Shown here: piece by piece, positions 6,307 through 9,994 of the stretch
How positions within the stretch are numbered: the stretch's first letter is position 1
Layout of the letters: each line of letters starts with the position of its first letter
Assembly (NCBI GenBank): GCA_005881085.1
Contig: VBGU01000027.1
Span: 1 to 9,994 of the forward strand
Direction of reading: 5' to 3'
Source of the DNA: Chloroflexota bacterium
Lineage (GTDB): Bacteria; Chloroflexota; Limnocylindria; P2-11E
Length of the DNA stretch: 9,994 bases
Position numbers and translations under genes: made by a program
The notes under the pieces: model-generated
Database searches by the model: none
The model's input: only the letters and a program-made list of their open reading frames with translations
What the model was told of the DNA's origin: nothing

Positions 6307-7536
6307 CTAGCTCCTCACGCCGATCCAGTGACAGGTGTCACCGGATTTGATGTCGCCCGCGGCGGCCTTGGTCTTTTCGAAGATGTCGGTCGCCATCGGC
6401 TGCTCGATCTCGCGGCCGCCCAGGCCGGCGATGAAGCCGACGATCGTCGGACGCTTGTCGAGCGAGTAGAGCGCCGAGCGCACCTCGTTGTAGAGCACGC
6501 CCCCGTAGTAGGGAGAGCCGAAGCTGTAGTCGCGGTCGATCACGCCGACAGCTTTGAACCGCGAGAGGCTCTTCACGATCTCCTGGGTCGGAAACGGGCG
6601 GAACCACTTGAGACGCACGAGACCGACCTTGTGGCCCTCCTTGCGCAGACGGCGGATCGCGACCTTCATCGGCAGGGCGAGCGTGCCCTGACCGAAGACG
6701 ACGTATTCCGCGTCGTCGGTCATGTACTCGTCGAGGAAGGGGCTGTCGCCTCCCCGGCCGAACAGCTCCTTGAAGTGCGCGTGCGCCTCACTGATGACGT
6801 CGTGGGCTTTCCGCATGGCCTGGTCGTTCTGCATGCGGATCTCCATGAGCCAGTCCTGGTCGACCTGGGGCGCGATCGTGATCGGGTTGTCCGGGTGCAG
6901 GAGCCGGTCGCCGAGGTCGAACTTCGGCAGGAACTTGTTCACGGCGGCCTGCGTCGGGATCTTCACGATCTGCTGGGAGTGGGTGAGGAAGGCGCCGTCG
7001 AGCCCGATCGCGACGGGCAGTGACACGCGCTTGTCCTCGCCGACACGCCAGGCCATGAGCGCGAGGTCCATCGCCTCCTGCGCCGTCTCCGCCCACGGGA
7101 GGAGCCAGCCGAGGTCGCGGACCGCGAGCGAGTCGTTGTGCTCGGTCCCGAACGCGCCCGGGTCGTCGAGAGCGCGGTTCCCGCAGATCGCGACGACCGG
7201 GAGGCGAAGGCCGGCGGTCACCGCGATGGCTTCGAACGCGTAGAACCAGCCCACGCCCGAGCTGCCGACGAAGACGCGCGAGCCGACGGCGCACGCGTGT
7301 TTCACGATCTCGAATTGGCTGTGCTCGCCGTCGGCGACGATGTACTCGACGTCCATCTTGCCGTTCGCGATGAGCTTCGCGGCCGCCTGCATCACGCCGT
7401 CGTACGGGCGGATCGGATACGCCGCCATGACGTCGACGTCAGCGAGGCGGATCGCCTCGGCGATCGCCTCGCAGCCGCTCATGAGCTGCTCGGTCTCGAC
7501 GTCCTGGTGCTCGCGCTCTTTGACCTGGACGGCCAT
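6307..7536 (-). CDS. 2-oxoacid:ferredoxin oxidoreductase alpha subunit, oxalate oxidoreductase type
   Basis: This 409-residue subunit has domain I (about 15-270) and domain II (about 280-390, with the FRPFP motif typical of POR alpha chains). E71 in ADGEHS matches the glutamate that activates TPP. Pyruvate enzymes carry YPITP at the substrate site, but this protein reads AYPIRPYDG, putting R43 in place of Thr. The later loop GNRALDDPGAFG supplies R121, D124 and F129. From memory, Moorella thermoacetica oxalate oxidoreductase uses Arg31, Arg109, Asp112 and Phe117 of its alpha chain. Subtracting 12 from the residues here gives exactly those numbers. Oxalate oxidoreductase converts oxalate to two CO2 with transfer of two low-potential electrons to ferredoxin, without CoA. 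The ATG has a strong GGAGGTGA site, and the gamma-delta stop overlaps the start by one base (TGATG). Substrate specificity is inferred; glyoxylate or another small oxoacid is an alternative. Confidence 0.88.
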   Translation of the reverse strand: MAVQVKEREHQDVETEQLMSGCEAIAEAIRLADVDVMAAYPIRPYDGVMQAAAKLIANGKMDVEYIVADGEHSQFEIVKHACAVGSRVFVGSSGVGWFYAFEAIAVTAGLRLPVVAICGNRALDDPGAFGTEHNDSLAVRDLGWLLPWAETAQEAMDLALMAWRVGEDKRVSLPVAIGLDGAFLTHSQQIVKIPTQAAVNKFLPKFDLGDRLLHPDNPITIAPQVDQDWLMEIRMQNDQAMRKAHDVISEAHAHFKELFGRGGDSPFLDEYMTDDAEYVVFGQGTLALPMKVAIRRLRKEGHKVGLVRLKWFRPFPTQEIVKSLSRFKAVGVIDRDYSFGSPYYGGVLYNEVRSALYSLDKRPTIVGFIAGLGGREIEQPMATDIFEKTKAAAGDIKSGDTCHWIGVRS

Positions 7537-8690
7537 CAGTCGTCACCTCCGGATGCCGATGTTGGGTTCGCGGATGGGTTCGCGTTTCCCGAGCCTTCCT
7601 GCCGCGCGGGCGGAGTTCTCACTTGAGGGTTCGCAGAGACGCCGCTCTTTGTCTCGAACCACTTGTTGTATCCGTCGTGGTCCTTCTTCCAGAACTGCCA
7701 CTTGTCCTCGTGGTCTTCGAACTTCAGCTCGTCGACCATGACGATGCAGTCCTTCACCGGGCAGACCTGCGCGCAGATCCCGCAGCCGATGCACGCCTGG
7801 TAGACGACCTCGTAATGCCCCTCGGGCGTGACCTCGAAGCACTCGTCCGGACGATCGAGCCAGCACATCGTGCACTTGATGCACGTGTCGAAGTTCACGA
7901 CCGGCCGCAGCGTGCGCGCGCCGTACTTCTTGTACTGCGGGTTGCGCTCCCCCGGCTTGCGCGCGTTGACGATGATGCCGGGGCGCATCGTCGTCCAGCC
8001 GGGCTTCTCGAACTGGAGCACCTCGTGACCACTCGTGCCCTCGCCCGCCTTGACCGGCCGGAGCTTCGCGCCATCGTACCCGTACTGCGCTGACTGCACT
8101 GCGCCGTCGTCCTTCGTCTGCTCCTTGATGAGCGCCTTCACATCTTCGAGGCGTACCCAATCGGGCGACACCTTCGCGAGCGCGCCGAGGCAGCGGTAGT
8201 CGGTGTGATCGTCCTTGAACACCCAGAGACCGGCGAACGACGCGCCGCCGGGAACGATGACGAGGGTGTAGGGCCGCAGCGCCGTGTCGGTCTGGGCGAG
8301 CACCTCATCCGGCGTGTTCGTGCTTGTGACGAGGAGGAACCCGTCCTTTCGGATCGGCTTCCAGATGGGCTGGCGGCCGTACCACGCCCACGACTCGACG
8401 CCCTTCACCAGTGTGTCGTCCACCGCGATCGTGACGTCGACGACCGCGGGCTCGTACTTCGCCATCGAGGCTTCGAGCTCGAGGTTGTTTATCGCGACGA
8501 CCGCGAACTGCTTCGCCGGGACGCCGTTGCGCTCGGGCGAGTCGCCGTAGCGCGCGAACGCGGTGCCGGTGTGCCCACGCTTGCGCGCCGCGAGCACGAT
8601 CGAACGGCAGATCCGCTGCGCGAGCGTCTTCTGGAAAATGCCGCGGTATACGACCTCGACGGTGATGGAGGTCTCTTTGACGTCGCTCAT
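7536..8690 (-). CDS. Fused gamma-delta subunit of 2-oxoacid (oxalate):ferredoxin oxidoreductase
   Basis: From ATG 8688-8690 the protein is 384 residues. Residues about 10-190 are a gamma-type domain (VEVVYRGIF..., then VTSTNTPDEVLAQTD, and TLVIVPGGA). Residues about 235-320 are a delta-type ferredoxin domain with two 4Fe-4S sites: C270-x2-C273-x2-C276-x7-C284 and C300-x2-C303-x2-C306-x3-C310-P. The domain would pass electrons from the TPP centre to external ferredoxin. Gamma-delta fusion is known in oxalate oxidoreductase of Moorella. Oddities are the absence of the usual GxGGQG motif near the start and an unusual ~65-residue tail ending in Asn/Ser/Pro/Gly-rich sequence. The frame stays open upstream to 8852, but those residues are the arginine-rich out-of-frame reading of the GntR gene. 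The chosen start has GGAGGGAG 7 nt upstream and overlaps the GntR stop in ATGA. Confidence 0.9.
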   Translation of the reverse strand: MSDVKETSITVEVVYRGIFQKTLAQRICRSIVLAARKRGHTGTAFARYGDSPERNGVPAKQFAVVAINNLELEASMAKYEPAVVDVTIAVDDTLVKGVESWAWYGRQPIWKPIRKDGFLLVTSTNTPDEVLAQTDTALRPYTLVIVPGGASFAGLWVFKDDHTDYRCLGALAKVSPDWVRLEDVKALIKEQTKDDGAVQSAQYGYDGAKLRPVKAGEGTSGHEVLQFEKPGWTTMRPGIIVNARKPGERNPQYKKYGARTLRPVVNFDTCIKCTMCWLDRPDECFEVTPEGHYEVVYQACIGCGICAQVCPVKDCIVMVDELKFEDHEDKWQFWKKDHDGYNKWFETKSGVSANPQVRTPPARQEGSGNANPSANPTSASGGDD

Positions 8691-9409
8691 ACCTTGCTCC
8701 CTCCGATCAGGCGAAGGATGCTTTCGCCGACCGACTTGATATGGTCCGCCGCGGCGCGCCGGGCGGCGTCGCCGTCGTGCGCGCCGAGCGCGGTGAGGAT
8801 GCGGCGATGCGCGTCGAGCGACGAGTGCGCGCGCTGGTTCGTCTGAAGCCACTGCTCGCGCGATTCGCGCATGACGTCCCAGACCACCCCGAGCATCGTG
8901 GTCAGGAGCTCGTTCCGGGATGCCTCCCCGATGAGTTCGTGGAAGCGCGTGTCCTCATCGGCGTACGGCTCGCCCGCGGCGACCTTTCGCTCCTGCGCCG
9001 CGAAGATCTCTCCGAGCTCGGCGAGCTGTGTCTGGGTGATGCGCTCGGCGGCGAGGGCCGCGATCGCGGGCTCGATAAGGCCCCGGAACTCGATGACGTC
9101 GGCGAGCGAGTGGCCGCGAGAGATGAGGCCGGTGAGCGGACGCGCCAGGTCGTCGGGCGAGGTCTGCCGGACGAAGGTGCCGCCGCCGGCTCGGGTCTCG
9201 ACGATCCCGAGAAGCTCGAGCGTCCGCAGCGCCTCGCGGACTGAAGCGCGCGACACTTGGAACTGCTCGGCGAGCTGTCGCTCGGGCGGGAGCTGATCTC
9301 CCGGACGAAGGTCACCCTTCTCGAGGAGACCCTCGATCTGCTCGACGATGCCCTGGTAGAGGCGGCTGCGGCGGATCGGCTCGATGACGGTCAGCGGCTG
9401 ACCTCCCAA
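8687..9409 (-). CDS. GntR-family regulator, FadR/FCD subgroup
   Basis: This protein is 240 residues. The N-terminal winged helix-turn-helix (about 10-80) has the family core GDLRPGDQLPPERQLAEQF, SRASVREALRTLELLGIVE and GGGTFV. The C-terminal FCD domain (about 90-235) keeps the metal-site residues D153-x3-H157, H201 and H223, seen in FadR-type regulators that bind carboxylate ligands through a metal. It is the first gene of the oxidoreductase operon and overlaps the gamma-delta gene by 4 bp, so its ligand is probably that enzyme's substrate, proposed here as oxalate. The annotated start is TTG at 9407-9409, with AGAGG 5 nt upstream. An alternative CTG at 9392-9394 is preceded by a better GGGAGGT at 6 nt and yields MTVIEPIRRSRL, so the start is ambiguous. 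Repression with relief by the ligand is typical of the family but not proven. Confidence 0.93.
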   Translation of the reverse strand: MGGQPLTVIEPIRRSRLYQGIVEQIEGLLEKGDLRPGDQLPPERQLAEQFQVSRASVREALRTLELLGIVETRAGGGTFVRQTSPDDLARPLTGLISRGHSLADVIEFRGLIEPAIAALAAERITQTQLAELGEIFAAQERKVAAGEPYADEDTRFHELIGEASRNELLTTMLGVVWDVMRESREQWLQTNQRAHSSLDAHRRILTALGAHDGDAARRAAADHIKSVGESILRLIGGSKV

Positions 9410-9416
9410 AAATGCC

Positions 9417-9439
9417 TCTGGTCAGGTGGTCAGACCAGA
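9417..9439. promoter_or_regulatory. Putative GntR/FadR-type operator
   Basis: TGGTCAGACCA (9427-9437) is a perfect palindrome around a central A, of the TGGTnnnACCA class bound by many FadR-type GntR proteins. An additional half-site TGGTCAG (9419-9425) precedes it in direct repeat at 8-bp spacing. The outer arms TCTGGTC (9417-9423) and GACCAGA (9433-9439) form a wider inverted repeat. It lies 8-30 bp upstream of the regulator start, which points to autoregulation of the operon. Confidence 0.7.
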
Positions 9440-9450
9440 TGTAAGGGCGC

Positions 9451-9480
9451 AGCCTAAACCGAAGGTGAAATCCGCGTCAA
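9451..9480 (-). promoter_or_regulatory. Possible promoter of the GntR-oxidoreductase operon
   Basis: On the minus strand TTGACG (9480-9475) is five-of-six to the -35 consensus. TAGGCT (9456-9451), a weak -10, follows after 18 nt. Transcription would begin near 9444, placing the palindromic operator just downstream of the start point, a position suited to repression. The -10 match is poor, so this is tentative. Confidence 0.35.
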
Positions 9481-9573
9481 GCGGCCCAGGTCGGTCAGAT
9501 TGCGGGCCCACGTCCACGCTCACATACTCCACCCGCCTGACCCCGGGGGAGTCGCGTAGATAGGAAATGACCT

Positions 9574-9994
9574 GTGAATAGATCGAGGCTCGTGTCACTT
9601 CTTGCCCTGGCTCTGTATCTCGCGGGCTCGACGAGCACGTACGCCGCGGCCCCGAAGTGGCAGTTCCCAGCCGGCCTGACAAATGTGGTGGCGAGCTCTC
9701 CGACGACGGGTGCTGGCTACCCGGTTCCAGCAGGTGAGAGGGTCCCGGTCGCGGGTACGTGTCGGGCTGGCTCCTTCGATGCGAATCATTCGGAATCCTG
9801 GATCGCGGTGAAGCCGGGAACCGAAGATCTTGTGGGCTCCTCGAAGTTCTTCTTCGAGAAGTACAGCACCTTCTACATGTTCTATCTCGGTGCACATCAG
9901 ATCCCGAACGGCGCGCCCTCGGGCAACAACCAGATCCAGGGGTACGACTGCCTTAGCACCGGGACGCAGGCGATGCCGCCGAGCTGGACCGACA
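9574..9994 (+). CDS. Secreted protein, possibly sialidase-like/BNR propeller (partial, 5' end)
   Basis: An open frame begins with GTG at 9574 and runs off the window without a stop, giving 140 residues. An in-frame TGA at 9568-9570 fixes the start at or after this GTG, and AGGA (9562-9565) sits 8 nt upstream. Residues 1-25 are a clear Sec signal peptide (basic VNRSR, hydrophobic LLALALYLAG, then STYAA). The mature part contains SESWIAVKPGTEDLVGSSKFFF, YSTFYMFYLGAH and two cysteines (C63, C126). The 'ESW.AV.P...LVG.SK' stretch resembles the first blade of secreted sialidase-like/BNR-repeat proteins, but this is a weak likeness and the remainder is missing. The gene is divergent from the GntR regulator with 164 bp between the starts, so the operator region could also affect it. 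Export is well supported; the function is not known. Confidence 0.8.
   Translation, partial: MNRSRLVSLLALALYLAGSTSTYAAAPKWQFPAGLTNVVASSPTTGAGYPVPAGERVPVAGTCRAGSFDANHSESWIAVKPGTEDLVGSSKFFFEKYSTFYMFYLGAHQIPNGAPSGNNQIQGYDCLSTGTQAMPPSWTD

Noticed and set aside
6274..7023. Plus-strand open frame opposite the alpha-subunit gene
   Set aside because: It lies fully inside a well-supported gene on the other strand and shows only Asp/Val/His/Arg-biased shadow composition.
8691..8852. Extension of the gamma-delta subunit upstream to 8852
   Set aside because: The added ~54 residues are an arginine-rich out-of-frame reading of the GntR gene. The ATG at 8690 has a strong ribosome-binding site and the ATGA overlap.
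1..9994. Search for mobile elements, CRISPR repeats, phage genes or toxin-antitoxin pairs
   Set aside because: No transposase, integrase, regularly spaced repeats or paired small toxin/antitoxin-like genes were recognised; the tRNA-like gene has no adjacent integrase or visible attachment repeat.

Overview
This is a GC-rich bacterial window with tightly packed genes. It suggests a free-living, soil- or water-type bacterium. A zinc-type S18, an LppX/LprAFG-like lipoprotein and the overall style fit Chloroflexota or a neighbouring high-GC lineage, but that placement is a low-confidence inference. No mobile element, CRISPR array, integrase or rRNA was seen.

Layout: (1) 1-235, the 3' end of a MmcQ/YjbR-family gene. 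(2) 257-332, a tRNA-like gene with a Leu (UAA) anticodon, a Leu-type D-arm and A73, but only a 5-nt variable loop. (3) 343-1839, a minus-strand pair: a zinc-ribbon/cupin protein followed by a DinB-like four-helix protein. (4) 1881-3150, the plus-strand rpsF-ssb-rpsR operon; S18 carries long low-complexity extensions, and rplI does not follow. (5) 3147-5073, minus-strand envelope genes: an LppX-like lipoprotein, a small secreted protein and a multi-span membrane protein, with hairpins between them. (6) 5196-9409, a compact minus-strand operon: a FadR-type GntR regulator, a fused gamma-delta subunit, an alpha subunit and a beta subunit of a TPP-dependent 2-oxoacid:ferredoxin oxidoreductase, closed by a strong intrinsic terminator. 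(7) 9574 to the end, a divergent secreted protein cut by the window edge.

The main result is region 6. Its alpha subunit replaces the YPITP motif of pyruvate:ferredoxin oxidoreductases with YPIRP (R43) and carries a loop with R121, D124 and F129. The spacing reproduces the Arg31/Arg109/Asp112/Phe117 set recalled for Moorella thermoacetica oxalate oxidoreductase. The gamma-delta fusion is also an oxalate oxidoreductase trait. The operon is therefore best read as a regulated system that oxidises oxalate (or a close C2 acid) to CO2 and reduces ferredoxin. The GntR gene overlaps the first enzyme gene by 4 bp, and a palindromic TGGTCAGACCA site lies just upstream of the regulator, which suggests substrate-responsive autoregulation.
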